From Solirubrobacter sp963837485 (GTDB taxonomy: Bacteria > Actinomycetota > Thermoleophilia > Solirubrobacterales > Solirubrobacteraceae): 64,000 bases of DNA. The DNA lies in assembly GCA_963837485.1 (NCBI GenBank), contig CAWINP010000011.1:124001-188000 (forward strand). Reading direction: 5' to 3'. The notes under the pieces are model-generated. The model did no database searches and had not been told where the DNA came from. It worked only from the letters and a program-made list of their open reading frames with translations. Made by a program: the position numbers and the translations under genes. Of the stretch, positions 47,030 through 55,054 are shown piece after piece; position 1 is the stretch's first letter, and each line of letters starts with the position of its first letter.

Positions 47030-47045
47030 CGGTACGGTCGTACCG
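47030..47045. promoter_or_regulatory. TetR-type palindrome at the P450 start
   Basis: CGGTACG-GT-CGTACCG is a perfect 16-bp inverted repeat ending on the first base of the P450 GTG start. Its core GTACG-N2-CGTAC is the same as in both operators of the tetR/multicopper oxidase promoter at 23102-23138, suggesting one regulator for both. The placement would fit repression of a leaderless transcript. Confidence 0.65.
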
Positions 47046-48304
47046 TGAGCGCGCTCCCCGCCGGACCCACGGAGTCGCCGATCGTCCAGACGGCGCGCTG
47101 GGTGGCGCGCCCGATCCGCTTCCTCGAGGACTGCCGGCGGCGCTATGGCGACGTCTTCAGCGTGAGCTTCCAGGGCTTCCGCACCCCGCTCGTGATGGTC
47201 GCGCGCCCGGACATGATCCGCGCGCTGTACGGCGAGCGGCGCCACGGGCTGCCTCCCGGCCGCACGGTCACGCTCAGGCCGCTGGTCGGCGCACGGTCGC
47301 TGTTGCTGCTGGAGGGCGAGGAGCACCTATCGCGGCGCAAGCTGATGCTGCCGCCGTTTCACGGCGAGCGGATGCGCACGTACGAGGGCGTGATGCGCGA
47401 GGCGGCGTCGCGCGAGCTCGGCTCCTGGCCGGAGGGCCGCGCGTTCGCCGTCCACCCGAGCATGCAGGCGATCACGCTCGACGTGATCATGCGCGCGGTG
47501 TTCGGCGTCTCCGACCGCGGGCGCCTGCGGCCGTTGCTGCGCGATCTTCTCGCCACGACCACGTCGATGGGGCTGCAGGTCTCGGTGATGTTCGGCCGCC
47601 GGCGCCCGCTCGAGCGGCTGGGCGAGATGGCCGAGGAGATCGACGAGCTGCTGCTCGCCGAGATCGCGGATCGCCGGCGCGACCCGTCCGGTGAGGACAT
47701 CTGCTCGCTGCTCGTCGGCGCCCGCTTCGAGGACGGGACCGCGATGGACGACGGCGAGATTCGCGACCAGCTGATGACGCTGCTGATCGCCGGCCACGAG
47801 ACGACCGCCACCGGCCTCGCCTGGGCGCTCGACCTGCTCGCCCGCCACCCTGCCGTCGTCGCGCGCGCCCGCGCCGAGGGAGACGCGTACCTGCGCGCCG
47901 TCGTGTCCGAGTCCCTGCGCCTGCGGCCGGTCGTCCCGCTCGCCGGCCGCCGGCTCGTCACCGACCTCGTCGTCGACGGCCTCTCGCTCCCGGCCGGCAC
48001 CGACGTGACGCCGGCGATCTGGCTTGCCCACACGCGCGCCGAGGACTACCCGGAGCCGTACGCGTTCCGGCCGGAGCGGTTCGTCGATGCCGCGCCACCG
48101 TCGTTCGCGTGGGTGCCGTTCGGCGGAGGCGTGCGCCGTTGCATCGGCGCCGCGTTCGCGGAGCTCGAGATGCGCGTCGTGCTCGACGAGGTCCTGTCGC
48201 GCTTCGACCTGCGCCCCGGGGCGCGACGGCCGGAGCGCGTGGCACGGCGCAACGTCACGTTCTCGCCGCGCAACGGCACGCGCGTCGTCGTGCGCCGGCG
48301 CTGA
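47045..48304 (+). CDS. Cytochrome P450
   Basis: A 419-aa P450 monooxygenase. The I-helix oxygen-activation motif is AGHETTA, the K-helix ExxR is ESLRLRP, the PERF-like motif is FRPERF, and the haem-binding loop FGGGVRRCIG carries the Cys ligand. The sequence from SALPAGPTESPIVQTARW, with LPPGRT, recalls the CYP110/CYP51-like bacterial group that acts on fatty acids, terpenes or steroids; the substrate is unknown. The GTG at 47045 is chosen because family-like sequence begins there and a palindrome ends at it. It has no adjacent ferredoxin or reductase. Confidence 0.9.
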   Translation: MSALPAGPTESPIVQTARWVARPIRFLEDCRRRYGDVFSVSFQGFRTPLVMVARPDMIRALYGERRHGLPPGRTVTLRPLVGARSLLLLEGEEHLSRRKLMLPPFHGERMRTYEGVMREAASRELGSWPEGRAFAVHPSMQAITLDVIMRAVFGVSDRGRLRPLLRDLLATTTSMGLQVSVMFGRRRPLERLGEMAEEIDELLLAEIADRRRDPSGEDICSLLVGARFEDGTAMDDGEIRDQLMTLLIAGHETTATGLAWALDLLARHPAVVARARAEGDAYLRAVVSESLRLRPVVPLAGRRLVTDLVVDGLSLPAGTDVTPAIWLAHTRAEDYPEPYAFRPERFVDAAPPSFAWVPFGGGVRRCIGAAFAELEMRVVLDEVLSRFDLRPGARRPERVARRNVTFSPRNGTRVVVRRR

Positions 48305-48390
48305 AGGCCCCCAGCAGCACGGTCCATGCGCGTGCAGGCGTTCGAGCGGCTCGGGGATGACCCGCGGCTGCTCGACCTGCGGTAGCTGAA

Positions 48391-48912
48391 TCAGTCTTCC
48401 GTCTGCCGCCGGACGAGCGTGATGATCGGTATCGACCGCCCGGACGCGCGGCGCTGATACGTGGCATAGCCCGAGTAGTTGTCGCAGACGATCGCCCATG
48501 CCCGCTCGCGCTCGGCGCCCTCGACGATCCGCGCGCGCATCGGATACCGCCTCCCGCGAACCGTGATCTCGACGTCCGGGTCCGTGCGCACGTTGTAGAA
48601 CCATCCGGGGTGGCGGACGTCCCCGGCTCGCGATGCGACGATCAGCAGCTCGTCGCCCGACTGGGTGCCCAGCAGCGGCACGGTGCGCTCCAGCCCGCTC
48701 TTGGCCCCGCGCGTATGCAGGAGCAGATAGGGCTGCCCCAAGCCGGTCGACAGCTTCCCGCGGCTGCGCGGCAGCAGCCGCCGGTCGATCGCCGGCAGGA
48801 CGGTGAGGAACAGCTTGCCGCCTACCCGCGTCTGCGCAAACGCCTGCAGCACGCGCTCGAAGGCCGACTTTTCGGCCTGCGGGCGGTAGTCGTCGAAGAG
48901 CTCGGCGCTCAC
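48391..48912 (-). CDS. Deazaflavin (F420)-dependent nitroreductase-family protein (Ddn-like)
   Basis: A 173-aa split-barrel protein of the Ddn/F420-dependent family: LLLHTRGAKSGLERTVPLL, VASRAGDVRHPGWFYNVRTDPDVEITVRGRRY (shown as GWFYNVRTDPDVEI) and the Y.GYA.Y region near the end. Relatives reduce quinones or nitro-compounds with F420H2. A GTG at 48912 is preferred (VSAELFDDYRPQAEK); a GTG 15 bp upstream is in frame. It lies 19 bp downstream of the Fur-type gene, suggesting co-transcription. Confidence 0.85.
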   Translation of the reverse strand: MSAELFDDYRPQAEKSAFERVLQAFAQTRVGGKLFLTVLPAIDRRLLPRSRGKLSTGLGQPYLLLHTRGAKSGLERTVPLLGTQSGDELLIVASRAGDVRHPGWFYNVRTDPDVEITVRGRRYPMRARIVEGAERERAWAIVCDNYSGYATYQRRASGRSIPIITLVRRQTED

Positions 48913-48931
48913 GCCGCGACGATACACCGCA

Positions 48932-49357
48932 TCACGCGCAATCCGGGCAGAGTCCGCTGAGAGTCAGCTGAGCGTGGGTGACGTCGAATCCCGCGGAGCG
49001 CGCGGCCCGTTCCGCCGGGCGCGTGTCGATCGCCACGTCGAGGTCCTGCATCCGCCCGCATCGCCGGCAGATGACGTGATGGTGATCGTCGACGCGCGAG
49101 TCGTACATGATCGCGCCCCGGGGCGTGTTCATGCGCCTCACGAAGCCGAGCTCGTCCAGCAGGTCGAGCGTGCTGTAGACGGTGGCGGGCGACAGGCTCG
49201 GCAGCTCGTCGGCCAGCTCGGCGGACACCTGCTCGGCCGTGAGGTGCCGCTGCGCGCCGCGCACGTGGCGATGGACCAGCAGCCGCGGAAGCGTGACGCG
49301 CTGACCGCGGGCACGCAGGGCGCCGATCAGCTCGCGGTCCAGGAGGCTCGAGTCCAT
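48932..49357 (-). CDS. Fur-family metalloregulator
   Basis: A 141-aa Fur-type repressor. The winged helix is GQRVTLPRLLVHRHV with LSPATVYSTLDLLDELGFVRR. The metal-binding part has DDHHHVICRRCGRMQDLD with the first Cys pair and LCPDCA with the second (structural zinc). By sequence alone Fur (iron), Zur and PerR cannot be separated. The start is ATG 49357. The divergent VIT-type metal transporter makes iron or manganese sensing likely. Confidence 0.88.
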   Translation of the reverse strand: MDSSLLDRELIGALRARGQRVTLPRLLVHRHVRGAQRHLTAEQVSAELADELPSLSPATVYSTLDLLDELGFVRRMNTPRGAIMYDSRVDDHHHVICRRCGRMQDLDVAIDTRPAERAARSAGFDVTHAQLTLSGLCPDCA

Positions 49358-49366
49358 GGGTCCATG

Positions 49367-49427
49367 TTAGGAAGGGGCCCCTAATAAGGCAAGCCTTCTA
49401 TTTGGAATCTATCCAGATAGTGGATAG
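49367..49427. promoter_or_regulatory. Cluster of inverted repeats in the fur/VIT divergent promoter
   Basis: Three palindromes lie in 80 bp. TTAGG-N8-CCTAA is at 49367-49384, with arms like the DtxR/IdeR iron box; AAGGC-AA-GCCTT is at 49386-49397; CTATCCA-N5-TGGATAG is at 49409-49427, with perfect 7-bp arms. The last ends 10 bp before the transporter ATG and is a plausible Fur-family site. The region is AT-richer than its surroundings. Confidence 0.6.
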
Positions 49428-49437
49428 GCTAGCCGGC

Positions 49438-49941
49438 ATGTCGCCCACCGCCGCTCTGCGCTCCGTCAAGGCCCTCGATCAGCGGGCGCTGCAGCTGCGC
49501 ATCGTGCAGCCCGCGCTGATCGGCCTGATCGACGGCACGATCTCCACGCTCGCCCCGATCTTCGCCGCCGCGTACGTGTCCGGCTCGCGCGCGGCACTGC
49601 TGGTCGGGCTCGCGGCGGCACTCGGAGCGGCGATCTCGATGGGTCTCTCGGAAGGACTCTCCGACGACGGCTCGCTCACCGGCCGCGGCGCGGCCGCGAC
49701 GCGCGGGCTGATCACCGGCGCGGCAACCTTCGTGGGCGGCGTCGCCCACGCGCTGCCGTTCCTGATCTCCGACATCGGCACCGCGCTGAAGGTCGCCTAC
49801 CCGGTGGTCGCCGCCGAGCTCGTCGCGATCGCGCTCGTGCGCAAGCGCTTCCAGCAGGTGTCGATGCGCCAGTCGCTGGTGCAGGTCACGCTCGGAGGCG
49901 TGCTCGTCGCGCTGGTCGGCGTGCTGCTCGGCCACGCGTAG
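49438..49941 (+). CDS. VIT/CCC1-like metal transporter
   Basis: A 167-aa membrane protein with about five hydrophobic helices. QPALIGLIDGTISTLAPIFAAAY and AAISMGLSEGLSDDGSLTGRG match the start and the 'ISMG..E..S' loop of VIT1/CCC1 iron/manganese transporters. The ferritin-like domain found in some bacterial VIT proteins is absent. It may export or sequester excess Fe2+ or Mn2+. The start is ATG 49438. It is divergent from a Fur-type regulator with operator-like palindromes between them. Confidence 0.78.
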   Translation: MSPTAALRSVKALDQRALQLRIVQPALIGLIDGTISTLAPIFAAAYVSGSRAALLVGLAAALGAAISMGLSEGLSDDGSLTGRGAAATRGLITGAATFVGGVAHALPFLISDIGTALKVAYPVVAAELVAIALVRKRFQQVSMRQSLVQVTLGGVLVALVGVLLGHA

Positions 49942-49990
49942 CCAGATCGCTCCTACACAAGACTTATGCCCCTCGGCGACGCTCGACGCC

Positions 49991-50338
49991 ATGCCGATCT
50001 CTCGAGACGCCGCCGACACCACGCGACTGCGCACTCGTGACGCCGCGGTTCGCCGTACCCGCGCGATCGTCGCCGGAGTCGCCGCGGGCGCCGTAGGGCT
50101 CTCCGGCCTCTTCTCGGTCGTGGCCGCCCAGGCGTTCAAGGGCCGCACGCACACGACGGCGCCGAGCACCGACCTCGCTCAGACGTCCGAGACGCGCGTG
50201 CCGGGTCCCGACACGATCCCGCCGATCGCCGGCGATCCCGCGCCGCTGCAGCCGCCCGCCCAGCCGCCGGCCGCTCCCGCCCCCACCCCGCAGCCGTCGT
50301 CGCCCGCGCCGGAGCCGCAAGTCTCCGGGGCCTCGTGA
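49991..50338 (+). CDS. Small single-pass membrane protein with Pro-rich tail, first gene of the electron-transfer cluster
   Basis: A 115-aa protein. A basic N-terminus (RTRDAAVRRTRA) leads into one membrane helix (IVAGVAAGAVGLSGLFSVVAAQAF) and an extracytoplasmic, Pro-rich tail ending QVSGAS. It has no homologue I recognise. In related actinobacterial clusters this position is often occupied by an FMN-binding protein with a SGAT-type flavinylation motif. The terminal S-G-A-S fits the (S/T)GA(S/T) core but lacks the upstream Asp. The stop overlaps the ApbE start (GTGA). ATG 49991 begins MPISRDAAD. Confidence 0.65.
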   Translation: MPISRDAADTTRLRTRDAAVRRTRAIVAGVAAGAVGLSGLFSVVAAQAFKGRTHTTAPSTDLAQTSETRVPGPDTIPPIAGDPAPLQPPAQPPAAPAPTPQPSSPAPEPQVSGAS

Positions 50339-51267
50339 GCGCGCCCGAGCTGAGCTCGAGCTGGCCTGCGCTCGGCACCACGGTCGGCCTCGTGGTCCGG
50401 GGCGCGGCGCACGACGCCGCGCGCCGCGCCGTCGAGGCCGAGCTGGCGGAGATCGACGCCGCGTGCAGCCGCTTCCGCGCCGACTCCGAGCTGTCCGCGG
50501 TCAACGCCGCGCAAGGGCGGCCGGTCCGCGTGTCGCCGATCCTGATGGATGCGCTCGCGATGGCGCTGCGCGCCGCCGCCCTCACCGCAGGCCGTGTCGA
50601 CCCGACCGTCGGGCGCGCGCTCGAGCTGGCGGGCTATGACCGCGACTTCGCCCGCGTGCGGGATTCGCGCGTCCGCCGGATCCGGATCGCGCCGGTCGCC
50701 GGCTGGCGGGTCGTCGAGCTCGATCGCGCGGCCGGCACCGTGCGCGTCCCGGCCGGAGTCCGTCTGGACCTCGGCGCGACCGCCAAGGCGCTCGCCGCCG
50801 ACCGCGCGGCTCGGCGCGCGCTGGCCGCGAGCGAGGCGCTCGGCGTCCTCGTCAACCTCGGCGGCGACATCGCGACCGCGGGCGCGGCGCCTCCCGGCGG
50901 ATGGGCCGTGCGCGTCGCCGACAGCCACCGGGCGGGGCCGGACGCGCCCGGGCAGGAGCTGCGAATCGCCTCGGGCGGCCTGTCGACGTCGAGCACCACG
51001 GTGCGGCGCTGGCGCCGGCGCGGCGGCGCGGCCCACCACATCGTCGATCCGCGCACCGGCGCGCCCGCCGTCGAGCACTGGCGCACCGTCTCCGTGGCGG
51101 CGCTGACGTGCGTGGACGCCAACATCGCCAGCACCGCGGCGATCGTGCTCGGTCCGGCCGCGGCCGCGTGGCTCGCCGACGCCGGCCTTCCGGCCCGGCT
51201 GGTGACGGTCTGCGGCGCGATCGAGACGACGGCGGGCTGGCCGGCCGAGCAGGCGGCGGTGGCATGA
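50335..51267 (+). CDS. apbE: FAD:protein FMN transferase (ApbE family)
   Basis: A 310-aa flavin transferase that attaches FMN covalently to a Thr/Ser of target proteins outside the membrane. Family motifs are ALGTTVGLVV, CSRFRADSELSAVN, GRVDPTVGRALELAGYD, RLDLGATAKALAADRA, LVNLGGDIATAG, HHIVDPRTGAPA and the DANIASTAAIVLG segment of the Mg-binding loop. There is no obvious signal peptide, unlike many ApbE proteins. Its substrate in this operon is unclear. It overlaps both neighbours by 4 bp. Confidence 0.9.
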   Translation: MSAPELSSSWPALGTTVGLVVRGAAHDAARRAVEAELAEIDAACSRFRADSELSAVNAAQGRPVRVSPILMDALAMALRAAALTAGRVDPTVGRALELAGYDRDFARVRDSRVRRIRIAPVAGWRVVELDRAAGTVRVPAGVRLDLGATAKALAADRAARRALAASEALGVLVNLGGDIATAGAAPPGGWAVRVADSHRAGPDAPGQELRIASGGLSTSSTTVRRWRRRGGAAHHIVDPRTGAPAVEHWRTVSVAALTCVDANIASTAAIVLGPAAAAWLADAGLPARLVTVCGAIETTAGWPAEQAAVA

Positions 51268-52343
51268 TCGCCGCGGCGGGGCCGTCGGCGCTCTGGTATC
51301 TCACGCGCGGCACCGGGCTGGTCTCGCTGCTGCTGCTCACCGCCAGCGTCGTGCTCGGGGTGCTGCAGGTCCAGCGCTGGTCGCCGCCGGGATCTCCGCG
51401 CTTCATGGTCGTGACGCTGCATCGCGCGGTCTCGCTGCTCGTCGTGGCCCTGCTGTGCGTGCACGTGCTGACCGCGGTGCTCGACAGCTTCGCGCCGATC
51501 CGCCTGGTGGACGCCGTCCTTCCGTTCGCCGGCGCCTACCGGCCGCTGTGGCTCGGGCTGGGCGCGCTCGCCTTCGACCTGCTGATCGCGCTCACGCTGA
51601 CGAGCCTGCTCCGGCGCCGCCTGGGGCTGCGCGCGTGGCGCGGCGTGCACTGGCTGGCCTACGCGTGCTGGCCGGCGGCGCTGGTCCACGGGTGGGGAAC
51701 CGGCTCCGATACGAAGGCCACCTGGATGCTCGCGATCACGCTGGCGTGCGCCGCCGCGGTGCTGGCCTCGGTCGCGTGGCGGGCGGCCACCGCGGGGCCG
51801 GCGCATGCGCGCGTGCGGCGGGCGTCGCTGGGCGCCGCGGCGGTGGCGGTGGCGGCGGTTGCCGTCTGGCTCCCGCGCGGGCCGCTCGCCGAGGGCTGGG
51901 CTCGCCGTTCAGGCACGCCGCATTCGCTGCTGGCGAAGGCCGCCCCGCCGCGCGCCGCACCGCGGCGGGCGGCATTCGATCGGCCCTTCACGGCCGGACT
52001 GCAGGGCAGCGTGCACCGGGGCGTGAGCGCGCACGGCCTGGCCATAGTGGACCTGCGGATGCGGCTGACGGGCGCCGTCTCGGGCGTGCTGCGGGTGCGC
52101 GTCGCGGGCCGGCCGGCGGACGGCGGCGGCGTGATCATGAGCCGCAGCGCGGTCAGCCTCGGCCCGCGCCGAGCGCCCGGCGAGCTGCAGGGCCGCATCG
52201 AAGCGCTCGACGGCTCGGCGATGGAGGCGCTCGTCGGCAGCGGCGGCGGAGCGGCCGTGCGGCTTCGCGTCGACCTGGAGCTCGGGGAGACCTCCGTCCG
52301 CGGCACGGTCTCCGGCCGTCCCGTCGGGGAGCGGACCGGATGA
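51264..52343 (+). CDS. Ferric reductase-like transmembrane protein with extracytoplasmic beta domain
   Basis: A 359-aa protein. The N-terminal ~190 residues form a six-helix ferric-reductase-like haem b module with paired histidines in VTLHRAVSLLVVALLCVHVL and GVHWLAYACWPAALVHGW. The C-terminal ~120 residues (from AAFDRPFTAGLQGSV) form a beta-rich extracytoplasmic domain of unknown function with GGGVIMSRSAVSLG. It has no FAD/NAD-binding reductase domain, so electrons must come from another subunit, probably the NuoF-like protein or the ferredoxin that follow. ATG overlaps the ApbE stop (ATGA). Confidence 0.82.
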   Translation: MIAAAGPSALWYLTRGTGLVSLLLLTASVVLGVLQVQRWSPPGSPRFMVVTLHRAVSLLVVALLCVHVLTAVLDSFAPIRLVDAVLPFAGAYRPLWLGLGALAFDLLIALTLTSLLRRRLGLRAWRGVHWLAYACWPAALVHGWGTGSDTKATWMLAITLACAAAVLASVAWRAATAGPAHARVRRASLGAAAVAVAAVAVWLPRGPLAEGWARRSGTPHSLLAKAAPPRAAPRRAAFDRPFTAGLQGSVHRGVSAHGLAIVDLRMRLTGAVSGVLRVRVAGRPADGGGVIMSRSAVSLGPRRAPGELQGRIEALDGSAMEALVGSGGGAAVRLRVDLELGETSVRGTVSGRPVGERTG

Positions 52344-53551
52344 CCGCCCTCCCCCGCCTGCTCGCGCCGCACGCGCACGCGCACGCCGTCCACCGCGGAG
52401 AGGGTCTGATCGAGGCCGTCGAGGCCGCCGGGCTGCGCGGGCGCGGCGGAGCCGCGTTCCCCACCGCCGTCAAGCTGCGGGCGGTCGCGGCCGCGCGCGG
52501 GCGGCGCGCGCTCGTCGTCAACGCCGCCGAGGGCGAGCCGATGAGCGCGAAGGACCGCCTGCTGCTGGAGACCGCGCCGCAGCTCGTGCTCGACGGTGCC
52601 GCGCTCGCGGCCGAGGCGGTCGGCGCGCGGGATGTCGTCATCGCCGTCAAGCGCTCCGCGTGGTCGGCCCAGGAGTCGCTGCGCCGGGCTCTCGCCGGGC
52701 GCAGGGACGCGGGCCGGATGCAGGTGCGCACGCTCTCCGACGCGTACATCGCCGGTGAGGAGACGGCCCTGCTGGGCGGCCTGAACGGCGGCCCGGCGGT
52801 TCCGTCGCTCGCGCTGCGGCAGCCGTACCGGCGCGGGCTCGCGCGGCGCCCGACGCTCGTGAGCAATGTCGAGACGCTCGCCCACGTGGCGCTGATCGCC
52901 CGCCACGGGGCGTCGTGGTTCCGCGAGCTCGGGACCTCCGAGCACCCCGGCTCCGCGCTCGTGACCCTCGGCGGCGCCGTCATGCGACCCGGCATCTACG
53001 AGATCGCCCTCGGCACGCCGGCGGCCAAGGTGATCGAGTCGGCAGGCGGGCGCAGCGCGCCGCTGCGCGCGCTGCTGGTGGGCGGCTACTACGGCGCCTG
53101 GCTGCCTCCCGAGGCGATCGCGTCGGCGCGCCTCGACGACGGCTCGCTGCGCGAGTGGGACGCCGCGCTCGGCGCCGGCGCCGTCGTCGCCCTGCCCGCC
53201 GCTGCCTGCCCGGTCGTGGAGGTCGCCCGCGTCGTCCGCTGGATGGCGGGCGAGAGCGCGGGGCAATGCGGACCGTGCGTGCACGGCCTCGACGCCATCG
53301 CGACCGCGCTCGCCTCGCTCGCGGCCGGAACCGCCGGCGCGGGGGTCATCCCCCGCCTCGAGCGCTGGTCCGGCCAGGTCAGCGGACGCGGCGCCTGCCG
53401 TCACCCCGACGGCGTCGTTCGCTTCCTGCGAAGCGCGCTAGACGTCTTCGCCGGCGAGTTCGAGGACCATCGCCGCCACGGACCCTGCGACGCATGCGAC
53501 CGGCGCCCGGTGCTCGCGGTGCCCGGCTCCCGCGGGAGGCTGGCCGCGTGA
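52340..53551 (+). CDS. NuoF-like NADH:acceptor oxidoreductase subunit (FMN, SLBB and Fe-S)
   Basis: A 403-aa homologue of the NuoF/complex I 51-kDa family. The FMN/NADH site is GLRGRGGAAFPTAVKL, VVNAAEGEPMSAKDR and YIAGEETALLGGLNGG. An SLBB domain follows (LVTLGGAVMRPGIYEI). The Fe-S region has GESAGQCGPCVHGL and GACRHPDGVV, three of the usual four cysteines, and an extra C-terminal HGPCDACDRRP pair. It probably takes electrons from NAD(P)H and hands them to the ferredoxin encoded next. The ATG overlaps the preceding stop by 4 bp, and the next gene overlaps likewise. Confidence 0.85.
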   Translation: MTALPRLLAPHAHAHAVHRGEGLIEAVEAAGLRGRGGAAFPTAVKLRAVAAARGRRALVVNAAEGEPMSAKDRLLLETAPQLVLDGAALAAEAVGARDVVIAVKRSAWSAQESLRRALAGRRDAGRMQVRTLSDAYIAGEETALLGGLNGGPAVPSLALRQPYRRGLARRPTLVSNVETLAHVALIARHGASWFRELGTSEHPGSALVTLGGAVMRPGIYEIALGTPAAKVIESAGGRSAPLRALLVGGYYGAWLPPEAIASARLDDGSLREWDAALGAGAVVALPAAACPVVEVARVVRWMAGESAGQCGPCVHGLDAIATALASLAAGTAGAGVIPRLERWSGQVSGRGACRHPDGVVRFLRSALDVFAGEFEDHRRHGPCDACDRRPVLAVPGSRGRLAA

Positions 53552-53757
53552 AGCGCCTGACCGTGGACCCGATCGGCTGCAACGGACACGGCGCCTGCGC
53601 GGAGCTGTTCCCCGAGCGCATCCGGCTCGACGACTGGGGGTATCCGATGCTCGACGACAGACCGATTCCCGACGACCTGCTCGCGCACGCCCGCCGCGCC
53701 GTCGCGGCCTGTCCCACGCTCGCGCTGCGCCTGCGCAGCGGGCGGGAGGCGCAGTGA
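53548..53757 (+). CDS. Ferredoxin, [3Fe-4S]-type single cluster
   Basis: A 69-aa ferredoxin. LTVDPIGCNGHGACAELFPE and a later VAACPTLAL give the C-x5-C...C-P arrangement of actinobacterial [3Fe-4S] ferredoxins (residue G in the position of the missing fourth Cys). It should shuttle electrons between the NuoF-like protein and the membrane haem proteins of this operon. GTG 53548 overlaps the upstream stop (GTGA); the downstream gene overlaps by 4 bp. Confidence 0.88.
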   Translation: MKRLTVDPIGCNGHGACAELFPERIRLDDWGYPMLDDRPIPDDLLAHARRAVAACPTLALRLRSGREAQ

Positions 53758-54362
53758 GCCGTCCGGCGGTCGCGACCGCCGCGCGCGAGCTCGACCATCT
53801 CGGCGGGACCGCCGGCAACCGGCTGCTGACGAGCGCCACTGCGCTCGTGCTCGCCGCCCTGCTCGCCGCCGAGGGCGTGACGATCCTGTGGATGGGCGAC
53901 CTGCGCACGGAGCACATGTTCCTGGGGCTGGTGCTGATCGGGCCCGTCGTGCTCAAGCTCGCGAGCACCGGCTACCGCTTTGCGCGCTACTACACGCGCG
54001 CACCGCGCTACCGCGCCGAAGGCCCGCCGCTGCTGCCGCTGCGCGTGCTCGCCCCCGTTCTGGTCGTGTCGACGCTGCTGATCTTCGCGTCCGGCGTGTG
54101 GCTGGTGATCATCGGCCATCGGTCCGACCTGGTGCTGGAGCTGCACAAGGTCGCCTTCATCGTGTGGAGCGGCTGCTTCGGCGTGCACTTCCTCTGGTAC
54201 CTGCCGCGCGCCTGGACCACCTTGGCGACGGGCCTGCGCGCGTCGCGACCCGAGCGCGCGGGCGGCTCCGCGCTGCGCGGGCTGCTGCTCGGCGCGGCGC
54301 TCGGCGGCGGCACCGCGCTCGCGCTGGAGCTGCTCTCGAGCGTCCGGGCCTGGCACAGCTAG
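53754..54362 (+). CDS. Four-helix membrane cytochrome b-like protein
   Basis: A 202-aa integral membrane protein with about four helices (~25-45, ~55-72, ~97-120, ~128-150), plus a C-terminal helix. Candidate haem b ligands are His in RTEHMFLGL, ELHKVAFIVW and CFGVHFLWYL. It resembles small cytochrome b561/DUF4405-like proteins. It may pass electrons from the ferredoxin or NuoF-like subunit to quinone or the extracytoplasmic side. GTG 53754 overlaps the ferredoxin stop. Confidence 0.72.
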   Translation: MSRPAVATAARELDHLGGTAGNRLLTSATALVLAALLAAEGVTILWMGDLRTEHMFLGLVLIGPVVLKLASTGYRFARYYTRAPRYRAEGPPLLPLRVLAPVLVVSTLLIFASGVWLVIIGHRSDLVLELHKVAFIVWSGCFGVHFLWYLPRAWTTLATGLRASRPERAGGSALRGLLLGAALGGGTALALELLSSVRAWHS

Positions 54363-54376
54363 CAAACTGTCCACTC

Positions 54377-55054
54377 GTGCGGCTGCTGATCATCGACGAC
54401 GACCGAGCGCTGCGCGACGCCCTCCGCCGGGCGCTCTCGCTGGCCGGCTACGACGTCGACACCGCGGCGGGGGGCGAGCAGGGCCTGGTATCGCTGGCCC
54501 AGGACCCGCCGGACGCCGTCGTGCTCGACATCGGCATGCCGGGCGTCGACGGCCTGGAGCTCTGCCGCCGCCTGCGGGCCGCCGGCGATCGCGTCCCGGT
54601 GCTGATGCTCACCGCCCGCGACGCCGTCGAGGACCGCATCGACGGGCTCGACGCCGGCGCCGACGACTACCTCGTCAAGCCGTTCGACGTCGGCGAGCTG
54701 AAGGCCCGGCTGCGGGCGCTGCTGCGCCGCACGAGCGGCGACGACGCCACCGCCGAGGCGCCGTCCTTCCACGAGCTGCGCCTCGACGCCGCTCGCCACG
54801 GCGTGGTCGTCGGCGATCGCTTCGCCGAGCTCACGCGCACCGAGTACCAGCTGCTCGAGCTGCTGATGCTCAACCCGCGCCAGGTGCTGCGCCACGACAT
54901 GATCTACGACCGCGTCTGGGGCTACGACTTCGGCCCCGCGTCCAACGCGCTGCGCGTCTACGTCGGCTACCTCCGGCGCAAGCTCGAGCTCCTCGGCGCA
55001 CGGCCGCTGATCGGCACCGTGCGCGGCGTCGGCTACATCCTGCGCGAGCCGTGA
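54377..55054 (+). CDS. OmpR-family response regulator
   Basis: A 225-aa regulator. The receiver has IIDDD, phospho-Asp in VVLDIGMPG, Thr in MLTARD and Lys in YLVKPFD. The C-terminal winged helix has ELTRTEYQLLELLMLNPRQVL and ALRVYVGYLRRKLE. The GTG at 54377 lies 14 bp after the cytochrome gene. It overlaps the kinase gene by 4 bp and probably controls the operon. Confidence 0.92.
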   Translation: MRLLIIDDDRALRDALRRALSLAGYDVDTAAGGEQGLVSLAQDPPDAVVLDIGMPGVDGLELCRRLRAAGDRVPVLMLTARDAVEDRIDGLDAGADDYLVKPFDVGELKARLRALLRRTSGDDATAEAPSFHELRLDAARHGVVVGDRFAELTRTEYQLLELLMLNPRQVLRHDMIYDRVWGYDFGPASNALRVYVGYLRRKLELLGARPLIGTVRGVGYILREP

